Under the pieces are notes generated by a model. That model saw nothing but the letters and a program-made list of their open reading frames with translations. It was not told the DNA's origin and searched no databases. The translations under genes were made by a program, and so were the position numbers. 55,577 bases of DNA from Candidatus Eisenbergiella merdipullorum (lineage in GTDB: Bacteria > Bacillota > Clostridia > Lachnospirales > Lachnospiraceae). The stretch's first letter is position 1, and every line of letters begins with the position of its first letter. The stretch lies in assembly GCA_019118445.1 (NCBI GenBank), contig DWYY01000158.1, forward strand, positions 1-55,577, read 5' to 3'. Of the stretch, positions 8,428 through 16,775 are shown one piece after another.

Positions 8428-10548
8428 TTATTGTAAGATCACTTCCCGACTGACCGTCTTTCTTCCCATCAGCCCTTCACTGTAAGCATCCGGCTGACAT
8501 CCTCCCGCGGATACCCGGAATGCTCCGCCTTCATATTTTCTCTCTCCATCCGCGCAGATCACCTGAAACTGTTCCGGTTCGATCTGAAAGGCCAGCTTCT
8601 TTTCTTCACCAGGCGCGAGGTGTACACGCGCGAAGCTGCACAGCTTATGATGAGGCACCCGTTCACTGGCTTCCAGGTCCTTCAGATAAATCTGGACCAC
8701 CTCATCTCCTTCCATTTTCCCGATATTCTTTACGACCACGCTGCCGCAAAGCTCTTCTCCCGCCAGGATCTTTTCCTTTTCCAGGCAGAGATCCCGATAT
8801 TCAAATTCCGTATAGGACAGGCCGAAGCCAAATGGAAAGAGCGGGTCCTCCTTCAGGAATTTATAGGTTCTTCCCTCCATGGAATAATCTGTGAACTCCG
8901 GAAGGCTGTTGTCATTATGATAGAAGGTCACTGGAAGCCTGCCGGAAGGGCTGTAGTTCCCTGCGAGGAGATCCGCCACCGCCTTTCCTCCCTGTCCGCC
9001 CGGATACCAGGCCTGAATGATGGCATCTGCATGTTCATTTCCGTAATCAAAATCAATGGCGCTTCCGGAAAGATTGACAAGAACGACCGGCGTATTTCTC
9101 TCACATGCCGTCTTTACCATCTCCCTCTGGCACTGGGGCAGATACAGATCCTTCTTATCGCCGCCAAGCTCCTTGTCGGCCATTTCCTCACCTTCGATCG
9201 TCTCATCCATACCAGTTACCAGGATCACAACATCGGCCTCATCCGTCATTCCCTTTACTTCTGCCAGACGATCTCCCGCATATCCGGGATCCTCCAGCTT
9301 GTATTCATAAAGATGAGAGCCTTCGCTGTAGTTTACCCTTGCCTCAGGAAATTCTGCGCGGATCCCTTCCAGAACTGTAATGTACTGATTGGCGGTCCCA
9401 TGGTAGTTTCCTTCCAGTGCCACAATGGAATTGGCATTAGGGCCGATCACCGCGATTTTTTTGATCTTCTTTTTATCCAGCGGCAGGATTCCATTATTCT
9501 TCAAAAGTACCAGGGATTCCCTGGCCATCCTCAGGTTGAGCTCCTGATGCTCAGGACAGTCTACGGCATCCATCCCGATGCTGTCAAACGGCGTCTTTTT
9601 GTCGAACATGCCCAGCTTCATCCTGGTGGTCAGAAGCCGTGTGGCTGATGTCCGGATCATTTCCTCCGTGATCAGTCCTTCCTCATACGCTTTCATCAGA
9701 TAAGCATACATATTTCCGCAGTTCAGGTCACAGCCGTTCTTCAATGCAAGAGCGACGGATTCCACCGGCGTTTCCGTGATGCCATGATGCAGATGGAAAT
9801 CAGAAATGGCCCAGCAGTCGGAAGTCACATAGCCTTTAAATCCCCATTTCCCGCGCAGCAGATCTACCAGCAGGGCTTTGCTTCCACAGCAGGGTTCTCC
9901 GTTGGTCCTGTTATAAGCTCCCATAAACCCTTCCACGCCGCAGGCTGCCAGCGCATGGAAAGCCGGAAGATAGGTCTCTTCCATATCCTGCAAAGTTACC
10001 TGCGCATCAAACTCATGCCGGAGCTTCTCCGGTCCGCTGTGAACTGCAAAATGTTTGGCACAGGCTGCCGTTTTCAGATATCTGGGATCATCTCCCTGCA
10101 GTCCCTCCACGAATGCCACTCCCATCCGTGAGGTCAGAAAGGGATCCTCCCCATAGGTTTCCTGTCCTCTTCCCCATCTTGGGTCGCGAAAAATGTTTAC
10201 ATTCGGCGACCAGAATGTGATCCCCTTATAAATGCCATAGTCCTCATACTTCTGATACATGTTATATTTTGCCCGGCCTTCTGTGGAAATAGCGTCCGCC
10301 ACCTCCTTCAAAAGCTCTGGATCAAACGATGCGGCCATTCCGATCGCCTGCGGAAATACCGTTGCCATTCCACATCTCGCCACCCCATGCAGCGCCTCAT
10401 TCCACCAATTGTAAAATGGGATCCCCACATGTTCCACCTTGGCGGCTCCAAAAAGCATCTGCGAAGCACATTCCTCCAGTGTCATATGCTCCACCATATC
10501 TCTGGCACGCTCTTCAAACGACAAACTTTCATCCTGATATTTTTCCAT
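8428..10548 (-). CDS. GH3 beta-glycosidase
   Basis: This 706-aa retaining glycosidase has the three GH3 domains: an N-terminal (alpha/beta)8 barrel (to about residue 310), an alpha/beta sandwich, and a C-terminal fibronectin III-like domain. The nucleophile Asp lies in GYVTSDCWAI. Substrate-contact motifs such as WWNEALHGVA and FRDPRWGRGQETYGEDP resemble the beta-xylosidase/beta-glucosidase branch. The start at 10548 has the SD GAGGAAAAT; the ATG at 10578 would overlap nagA and lacks an SD. There is no signal peptide, so the enzyme is cytoplasmic. Its exact substrate (beta-glucoside, beta-xyloside or beta-N-acetylglucosaminide) is open. Confidence 0.93.
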   Translation of the reverse strand: MEKYQDESLSFEERARDMVEHMTLEECASQMLFGAAKVEHVGIPFYNWWNEALHGVARCGMATVFPQAIGMAASFDPELLKEVADAISTEGRAKYNMYQKYEDYGIYKGITFWSPNVNIFRDPRWGRGQETYGEDPFLTSRMGVAFVEGLQGDDPRYLKTAACAKHFAVHSGPEKLRHEFDAQVTLQDMEETYLPAFHALAACGVEGFMGAYNRTNGEPCCGSKALLVDLLRGKWGFKGYVTSDCWAISDFHLHHGITETPVESVALALKNGCDLNCGNMYAYLMKAYEEGLITEEMIRTSATRLLTTRMKLGMFDKKTPFDSIGMDAVDCPEHQELNLRMARESLVLLKNNGILPLDKKKIKKIAVIGPNANSIVALEGNYHGTANQYITVLEGIRAEFPEARVNYSEGSHLYEYKLEDPGYAGDRLAEVKGMTDEADVVILVTGMDETIEGEEMADKELGGDKKDLYLPQCQREMVKTACERNTPVVLVNLSGSAIDFDYGNEHADAIIQAWYPGGQGGKAVADLLAGNYSPSGRLPVTFYHNDNSLPEFTDYSMEGRTYKFLKEDPLFPFGFGLSYTEFEYRDLCLEKEKILAGEELCGSVVVKNIGKMEGDEVVQIYLKDLEASERVPHHKLCSFARVHLAPGEEKKLAFQIEPEQFQVICADGERKYEGGAFRVSAGGCQPDAYSEGLMGRKTVSREVILQ

Positions 10549-10555
10549 ATTTTCC

Positions 10556-11686
10556 TCATTTCTGTACGGCTTTTCCACCGATATACACCTGTTTCAGCTC
10601 CATATCCGGCGTAACCACCAGCATATCCGCCAGAAGCCCCTTTCGGATATCTCCGATTTCCGTTTCCAGTCCCATCGCTCTTGCCGGGTTCAGGCATGCC
10701 GCCGCGATCGCCTTTTCAGGTGAAATCCCAAAAGAGATCACATTCCGGCACTCTTCAAAAACATTACTGACGGAGCAGGCCAGGGTCCCATCTGCCAGTG
10801 CAGCTCTTTTTCCCTTAACGTGGACCTCCAGTCCCCCCAGACTGTACACACCGTCTCCCATCCCGGCCGCACTCAGGGAATCCGAGACGATACAAAGCTT
10901 TTCCGCATTAGAAGCGAATGTCATGCGCACCACGGAAGGATGTACATGAATGCCGTCGCAGATCAGCTCAGCCCATACCCTTCTGTCATTCACCATTCCC
11001 ACCACGCCCGGCTCTCTGTGCCTAAGCTCATTCATCGCGTTAAAAAGATGGGTGACATGGTCAGCCCCGGCATCCACCGCCAGGTTCGCGGTCTCATAAT
11101 CCGCGCTTGTATGCGCGATAGAAATCTTTTTTCTGCCCGCATAGGTACGGATAAAATCCATCGCACCGTCCAGCGTTGGATCCAGATCCACCAGACGGAT
11201 ATTCCCTCCCGAACAGGCATCCAGTTCTTCAAAGAAGGCACAGTCCGGTTTTTTCAGATATGCGGGATCGTGACAGCCCTTTTTATCAGGCCCCAGAAAG
11301 GGGCCTTCCATATTGATCCCCCAGATCCTTGCCCCTTCGCCCTCCGCTTCCATGGCTCCCCGGATGCGCTCCATCATCTCCCGGCTATAGTTTTCTTCCA
11401 TCGTCATGGTCGTTGCGAGCAGTGATGTCACTCCGCATTTTGCATATGAGCTTAGGATCCGTACCAGCTCCCCGGACGGAGAATCCGAAAAATCCGCTCC
11501 CGCCCTTCCATGGGTGTGTACGTCAAAGAAGCCGGGAAGCAGCCATTTTCCGGTGAGGTCACATACGGCTTCTCCGGATCTGGCGGAAAGCTCTCTTCCC
11601 ATTTCCGAAATCCGGTCTCCTGTTACGCGCACATCCATCCTTCTGAATCTTCCTGTACAAAAGACAGTTCCACCCTGAAACAGCAT
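10556..11686 (-). CDS. nagA: N-acetylglucosamine-6-phosphate deacetylase
   Basis: Hydrolyses GlcNAc-6-phosphate to glucosamine-6-phosphate and acetate in amino-sugar catabolism. The 376-aa amidohydrolase shows the metal ligands DVHTHG (His57, His59), NMEGPFLG, AHTSADYETA and THLFNAMNEL, plus CDGIHVHP and the catalytic Asp in IVSDSLSAAGMGDG. The start at 11686 is chosen from the SD GAGAGGTGG. It sits between GH38 and GH3 genes, with gaps of 11 and 7 bp, so it is translated from the same mRNA. No nagB is present in the window. Its presence implies that the glycan handled by this operon releases N-acetylhexosamine. Confidence 0.93.
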   Translation of the reverse strand: MLFQGGTVFCTGRFRRMDVRVTGDRISEMGRELSARSGEAVCDLTGKWLLPGFFDVHTHGRAGADFSDSPSGELVRILSSYAKCGVTSLLATTMTMEENYSREMMERIRGAMEAEGEGARIWGINMEGPFLGPDKKGCHDPAYLKKPDCAFFEELDACSGGNIRLVDLDPTLDGAMDFIRTYAGRKKISIAHTSADYETANLAVDAGADHVTHLFNAMNELRHREPGVVGMVNDRRVWAELICDGIHVHPSVVRMTFASNAEKLCIVSDSLSAAGMGDGVYSLGGLEVHVKGKRAALADGTLACSVSNVFEECRNVISFGISPEKAIAAACLNPARAMGLETEIGDIRKGLLADMLVVTPDMELKQVYIGGKAVQK

Positions 11687-11697
11687 CGTTCCACCTC

Positions 11698-14148
11698 TCA
11701 CTCCGCTTTCTCTTCAGACTCCGGATTCAGTCTGGAAAGAGGCCTTTCCAGCATATCGCATTCCACAAAGCCCTCTGCAGTCAGCTTTGCCGTCTTGATC
11801 TGATAAGGCTTCAGTTCCGTTTTCCATTCTTTTCCCCGGCAGCTTGCCTGAAAACGGCCTCCAAGCCCTTCTGTCTCAAAGACCCTGACCACCAGATCCT
11901 CTGCACAGGCAAAGCTCTGCTTCACACAGGAAACCGCCGCATTTTCTTTTTTCATATCCATGACAGCGCCGGTGCGCAGCCAGCGTTCTCCGGGATGATT
12001 GCTGTCTCCCAGGTATTCCACAGGCATGTGAAGACGATCCGCTTCCTCGAACAGACGGAAGTTTGACAACTTCCCTTCATGGGCGATCAGGCGGAGCTGA
12101 TAATCCCAGACGCCCTGATCCATAAACGCCGTTTCCAGATCCTCCGGAAGCGGCCCCTTCCCTCCGCGTGCGTGAACGCTGCTTCTTGATAAAAGAAGAC
12201 GGTATTCATTTTCCTTCTGCTGGCAGGCATAAACGCCGTCATTGAGTATGGAAATCCCGCTTCCGTCTTCCGCGGAAACGTCCGCGAAGCGGTGCTGGTA
12301 ATGCTCCATATTCCGATCCGTACAGGAAATCTTATGCTCCGTCAGAAAAGCTGTTTCTGTCCTCACATCCGGATTTTTGGCATTCACCGGAACACACAGG
12401 CTGATCTGCCTGTGCTTTTCCATATTGTGAAGCCGCACATCCATCTTCAGCATATCGCCGCCCTTTTCCAGAATATAGTCGATGCGCATCTCCGAACGTT
12501 CCCATGCCAGCAGCACTCTCACGACAGCCCGCATGGGATTGGACTCCAGTACATGGATTTTGGTGGTTTCAAAACATCCAAGCAATTTTTCTTCCCACAC
12601 GTCTTCTCCCCATGCGCCTCTGTCATCATAAAAAACTTTGATCGCGCAGGGGGCTGAGAGAAGCTGCTTTCCATTCTTTACCAGGCTTTCCGGGCAGCCC
12701 GTTTTTCCGTTCAACCTGATCTGAAGGATGCCGTTGTCCAGCATGGTTTCCGATGCCTGGACACAGGGCGGCTGGGCGGAGGAATTGGGGCCCTCTCCAA
12801 TAACGCGGTAGATCGCATAGCCATATGCCGGAACCTGCGCTTCAAACAGGATCCCCTTTCTGCTGTCCGGAGAAAAATTATGATACTGCGTTTCACAGCA
12901 GTAAATCTCTTCCCCTTTTGGATCCCGCATTCTGAGCGGCTTTTTTTGAGCTCTCGGCACATATACGTCGGCGGCGAATACGCCGGAGAAATCGCTTCCG
13001 CAGGGATTGACCAGCACCAGCGGGAAGCCATCCCCCCTGGTATCCAGCCCGTTGGCAATTGCCTGAATGCCGTCATAGATCACATGCTCCGCCATGGAAA
13101 TGGCCGTATCAAACTCTCTGCACGCCTGCGTCCTTGCGGGTTCAATGCTGGTTCCCGCCAGCACATCGTGAAACTGATTGAACAGCGTTTCCTTCCAGGC
13201 ATACTCCAGCTTTTCCTCAGGAGTTTTCCAGCTCCTTACGCCCAGCTCTGAAGCCATGGCAGAAATCGCTTCTGCCGTAACAAGTCTCCATTCCGCTCTT
13301 CTGTTTTTCTGTTTGATCTCCCTGTCAGAGCTATAGCAGCCAAAATAGATCCGTCCCAGCTCTCCCGTCACCTCAGGAAGCTTTGAGGCATCCACCTTTT
13401 GAAAAAAAGCCTTCATAGTGGAGAAATCCAGCGTCCCCGCAGGATATTCCTCACGCAGCTCATATATGGTCCGGATATTGTCGATGGTAGGGCCGCCGCC
13501 GTGATTTCCCACCCCGTAAAATACCGCCATGCGGTCATATCCGATCTCCTCCAGCCCCTCCCTGCTCTCTTTGATGTTAAATTCCAGCGCAGGCCGGGTC
13601 CAGGCCATGTATTCCCCTCCGGTACGCTCTGCCGTCACCTGGCTTCCATCCGGAGACTTCCAGATGAACATACAGGGCAGTGGTACATTTTTTCTATCCG
13701 GACGGCTTACGATATTGCAGAACACTCCGCAGCCGTTCATAATGGCAGGCAGATTTGCACCGTGTCCGAAACTGTCCGGGTTAAAGCCAACCGTCACCTC
13801 TTTTCCAAATTCCTCCATCACAAAATGCTTTCCATACAGGAAATGGCGGATCAAAGCCTCTCCGGAGGGAAGGTCGCAGTCGGGTTCTACCCACATGCCG
13901 CCTTCGATCTCCCAACGGCCTTCCTTCACCCGCTCTTTGATTCTTTCAAACAGCCAGGGACAGTTTTCCTTCAGCCAGGCCAGGAAACCGATGCTCGTCT
14001 GACTGAATTTGAAATCCGCAAATTCCTCCATCCGGTCCAGCGCGGAGGCAAAAGAGGACTTTACCTCCTGCATGCCTTCCGCACGGTTCCACAGCCATAC
14101 CGGATCAATGTGCGTGTAACCGATCATGTCATATTTTTTCTCGTCCAT
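11698..14148 (-). CDS. GH38 alpha-mannosidase (copy 1)
   Basis: Predicted zinc-dependent retaining exo-alpha-mannosidase, 816 aa, cytoplasmic (no signal peptide). Zinc-site residues are visible in YTHIDPVWLW (His13, Asp15), and the nucleophile Asp is in GFNPDSFGHG. The WVEPDCDLPSGEA loop, GVGNHGGGPT and FNQFHDVLAGTS motifs complete the GH38 catalytic set. The C-terminal half is the beta-sandwich typical of the family. The SD GGAGA lies upstream. It is closest in layout to the copies at 14174 and 38168 and differs from the longer copy at 31974, so the window holds at least two GH38 types. Confidence 0.93.
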   Translation of the reverse strand: MDEKKYDMIGYTHIDPVWLWNRAEGMQEVKSSFASALDRMEEFADFKFSQTSIGFLAWLKENCPWLFERIKERVKEGRWEIEGGMWVEPDCDLPSGEALIRHFLYGKHFVMEEFGKEVTVGFNPDSFGHGANLPAIMNGCGVFCNIVSRPDRKNVPLPCMFIWKSPDGSQVTAERTGGEYMAWTRPALEFNIKESREGLEEIGYDRMAVFYGVGNHGGGPTIDNIRTIYELREEYPAGTLDFSTMKAFFQKVDASKLPEVTGELGRIYFGCYSSDREIKQKNRRAEWRLVTAEAISAMASELGVRSWKTPEEKLEYAWKETLFNQFHDVLAGTSIEPARTQACREFDTAISMAEHVIYDGIQAIANGLDTRGDGFPLVLVNPCGSDFSGVFAADVYVPRAQKKPLRMRDPKGEEIYCCETQYHNFSPDSRKGILFEAQVPAYGYAIYRVIGEGPNSSAQPPCVQASETMLDNGILQIRLNGKTGCPESLVKNGKQLLSAPCAIKVFYDDRGAWGEDVWEEKLLGCFETTKIHVLESNPMRAVVRVLLAWERSEMRIDYILEKGGDMLKMDVRLHNMEKHRQISLCVPVNAKNPDVRTETAFLTEHKISCTDRNMEHYQHRFADVSAEDGSGISILNDGVYACQQKENEYRLLLSRSSVHARGGKGPLPEDLETAFMDQGVWDYQLRLIAHEGKLSNFRLFEEADRLHMPVEYLGDSNHPGERWLRTGAVMDMKKENAAVSCVKQSFACAEDLVVRVFETEGLGGRFQASCRGKEWKTELKPYQIKTAKLTAEGFVECDMLERPLSRLNPESEEKAE

Positions 14149-14173
14149 TTTCCGTCTATCTCCATTTCTGCTC

Positions 14174-16645
14174 TCACTGTTCCAGTAAATTCACTTTTCT
14201 GCAGGTTCCATCTTCAGATACGGAAAGCGTCAGGATTTCATATGCTCCAATCTCATACCTCAGTTCCTTCCCGTTTAAAAGGATCGTTCCCGCCGTCCGC
14301 TTTCCTTCCGTCTCAAACAGGCGCAGGATCCATTCTCTTCCATCCTCCGCCGCCTTCACGCAGCCGAGCTCCACGTTGTCCTCCGGGATATGGATTCCCT
14401 GCCATCTGACAAGCCTCCTTTTCCCTGCGTGGCGGCAGTCCGTTGTGAAAAGAAGCGGTTTTGCGGCGGCCTCCGCAAGCCGGAAGCGTTCATGGGCAGA
14501 CAGAGCGGCTCCGTGCGGGCGCAGCAGGAATATGAACTCCTGTTTTCCCATGTCCGTATATTCATAGCCTTCCAGGGGATTGTACCAGTTTTTTCCGTTT
14601 CCCTGCGCATAAATGGCACTGCGCGCGATCGGAATACAGAGCCGGCTTCCTTCCATGGAAAAAGCATACTTCCCATCATTTGCCACAAGAAAGCCCTCCC
14701 CGCACGATCGTTTCTGCGCATTTCGGCTTCCCATCTCCGTGATATCCACAAACCGGTGCATGCTGTATTCCTGTCCGTCCATCGTTTCGGTCCGCACCGT
14801 TTCATAGGCGCCCTCCCGGAATGCCACCGCCTTCTGCACCGTCAGCGGAAACTCTGCCTTCAGCATCTGCCATTCCCGGTCCCAGAACAGATGGTTCACC
14901 ACCTCGACCTGCTTCGCGTCATGGTACAGGATGTATTCCTGCTTCAGTACGCTTCCTCCAAGCCGGAAAACGGCGCGCACCACCTTTCGCATGCTTCCTT
15001 CTTCCACCAGCCGCAGGGAAACAGGCCTGAGCTCTTCTCCTGTGGGGCCGAACTCCCGCCCCTGATCTCCTCCCCAGGTATCTCTCTCGTCCTTCCACAC
15101 AGGAAAGGTAACAGGGCCGTTCAACGCTTCATAACCGCTCTGTTTGTCATACAGGCTGCACAGATATCCCTTCTCATTAAAAGCCACACGCAAATATCCG
15201 TTTTCCAGGACTGCAGCCTCCGGCTCGAATCCGCTCTCCGCTTCTTCCGAGGTTCTCCTGCCGTCACTGCACAGCTCTGATTCTCCGATGAGCGTCCGGT
15301 ATACGGCAAAGCCGAGAGCCGGAACGTGAGCGTCAAAAACAATGCCCCTTCTTCCGCCGATGTTATAATTGCGCGCTTTTGCCGTTGTATGCACTCTCTG
15401 ATAAGGAATCTCTCTTCCGTCCGGATCGCGCAGGATCAGCCCGTCCTTGCAGAACCAGTTCAGCTCCGTTGCCACCGGGCCATCGTGATCCTGTCCTGTG
15501 GGGTTAAACAACAGCAGCGGAAATCCTTCTCCCTCTGTATCCATCTGCGCCATCATATGCTGCATGGAGAGAACCCACAGCTTTTTCGCCTCCGCGCCTG
15601 CTCCGGAAAGCTGAGAGACGGCTTCATCCCTGGCAGGCTTGATCGCCGTGCCGCCCAGTGTATCATGGAACTGGCAAAACAGAAGTGTTTTCCAGAGCGA
15701 ACGCATGATGTCTTTTTCCTTCTGCTCAGCTTCGGTCCCGAGAAACAGGTGTTCCATGGCAAGCATGCTGTCCGCCGTAAGGAGCCTTCCCTCTATCCTG
15801 CGGTTCGTCCTTTTCAGCCTTCCGTCCATGCTATAGCAGCCGGTATTGATCCGGTCAAAGTAATCCCGGCGGACCGGCAGCCTCTTTTTTTCTTCCTCTG
15901 ACAGGCTGTCGAAAAACTCCCGGTAAGTTCCAAAGGGCAGGCTCAGCTCCGGCTTTTCCTCCCGCAATCTTTGAACGGCCAGAATATTCTCCTTTGTCGG
16001 GCCTCCGCCGTGGTTCCCCACCCCATAGCAGCAGACCATGGAAGGAAGCAAGGCCCTGTCCATAGCGGCCTGTGCCATTTCCGCCGCTTCCTTAGTCGGC
16101 TCATAAAACCAGGTAGTGTACTCGCTCGGCAGGCTGATGGCATTCACCCTGCTCCCATCCGCGCTCTCCCAGACGAACACGGGCGTATCCAGTCTTGGAC
16201 GCATAAAAACATATTCCTGCATGCCGCTCTTTTGCAGGATCTGAGGCAGCATGGAGTTGTGCCCAAAGCTGTCCACGTTGGACGCCGTCCGACAGGAAAC
16301 GCCGAATTTTTTCTGAAAATACCGCTGGCCGTATAACCCCTGACGCACAAAGGCTTCTCCGCAGGGCAGAATACAGTCCGGCTCGATGAACCAGCCTCCA
16401 GTCAGCTCCCATCTGCCCTCCTTTACCCGTTCGCGGATTTCCGCAAACATATCCGGCGCAACCGTCTCGATCCATTCAAAAAAGGCGGCGGACGTGGATG
16501 TGAATTTCACCTCCGGAAACTCCCTCATCCGGTCCAGGGCGGAAGCAAAGGTGGCCTTCACTTCCTGCATGCCCTCATCCCAATCCCAGAACCAGACAGG
16601 ATCAATATGTGAATTTCCGATCATGTAAAGAGTTTTCTTTTTCAT
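14174..16645 (-). CDS. GH38 alpha-mannosidase (copy 2)
   Basis: This 823-aa predicted alpha-mannosidase is the first gene after the promoter at 16704-16732. Catalytic motifs are SHIDPVWFWD, SNVDSFGHNS (nucleophile Asp), WFIEPDCILPCGEA, GVGNHGGGPT and CQFHDTLGGT. The SD is GGGGG directly before AAAT-ATG. No export signal is present. It lies 25 bp upstream of copy 1 and is probably co-transcribed and co-translated with it. The two neighbours share motif order and length but are clearly diverged, which suggests an old duplication and different linkage preferences rather than dosage. Confidence 0.92.
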   Translation of the reverse strand: MKKKTLYMIGNSHIDPVWFWDWDEGMQEVKATFASALDRMREFPEVKFTSTSAAFFEWIETVAPDMFAEIRERVKEGRWELTGGWFIEPDCILPCGEAFVRQGLYGQRYFQKKFGVSCRTASNVDSFGHNSMLPQILQKSGMQEYVFMRPRLDTPVFVWESADGSRVNAISLPSEYTTWFYEPTKEAAEMAQAAMDRALLPSMVCCYGVGNHGGGPTKENILAVQRLREEKPELSLPFGTYREFFDSLSEEEKKRLPVRRDYFDRINTGCYSMDGRLKRTNRRIEGRLLTADSMLAMEHLFLGTEAEQKEKDIMRSLWKTLLFCQFHDTLGGTAIKPARDEAVSQLSGAGAEAKKLWVLSMQHMMAQMDTEGEGFPLLLFNPTGQDHDGPVATELNWFCKDGLILRDPDGREIPYQRVHTTAKARNYNIGGRRGIVFDAHVPALGFAVYRTLIGESELCSDGRRTSEEAESGFEPEAAVLENGYLRVAFNEKGYLCSLYDKQSGYEALNGPVTFPVWKDERDTWGGDQGREFGPTGEELRPVSLRLVEEGSMRKVVRAVFRLGGSVLKQEYILYHDAKQVEVVNHLFWDREWQMLKAEFPLTVQKAVAFREGAYETVRTETMDGQEYSMHRFVDITEMGSRNAQKRSCGEGFLVANDGKYAFSMEGSRLCIPIARSAIYAQGNGKNWYNPLEGYEYTDMGKQEFIFLLRPHGAALSAHERFRLAEAAAKPLLFTTDCRHAGKRRLVRWQGIHIPEDNVELGCVKAAEDGREWILRLFETEGKRTAGTILLNGKELRYEIGAYEILTLSVSEDGTCRKVNLLEQ

Positions 16646-16703
16646 ATTTCCCCCATTTTCCTGTACTTCTTTCCGTCGTTATTTTCATAGAAACAGCAAT
16701 CAC

Positions 16704-16732
16704 ATTTTATCATTTATTGTTCATTTTTTCAA
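16704..16732 (-). promoter_or_regulatory. Promoter of the second mannosidase run
   Basis: A -35 TTGAAA (16732-16727) and a -10 TAAAAT (16709-16704) are separated by exactly 17 bp in an AT-rich 130-bp gap. It would drive the genes from 16645 down to 3420. Inverted repeats cover the -35 and the spacer. Confidence 0.75.
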
Positions 16733-16774
16733 TTTAAAATTGAATTTTTATGACTTTTTTTGAACAATATATGA
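16710..16774. promoter_or_regulatory. Nested inverted repeats, candidate operator
   Basis: Two dyads overlap the promoter. The outer pair is TCATTTATTGTTCA (16710-16723, inside the -35/-10 spacer) and TGAACAATATATGA (16761-16774), which match as inverted copies at 13 of 14 positions. The inner one is a perfect 8-bp-arm palindrome, TTCAATTT-A-AAATTGAA (16728-16744), covering the -35. Paired half-sites around a core promoter are typical of dimeric or looping regulators. The protein that binds here is not identified; the AraC-type and DeoR-type proteins in this window are candidates. Confidence 0.6.
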
Positions 16775-16775
16775 C

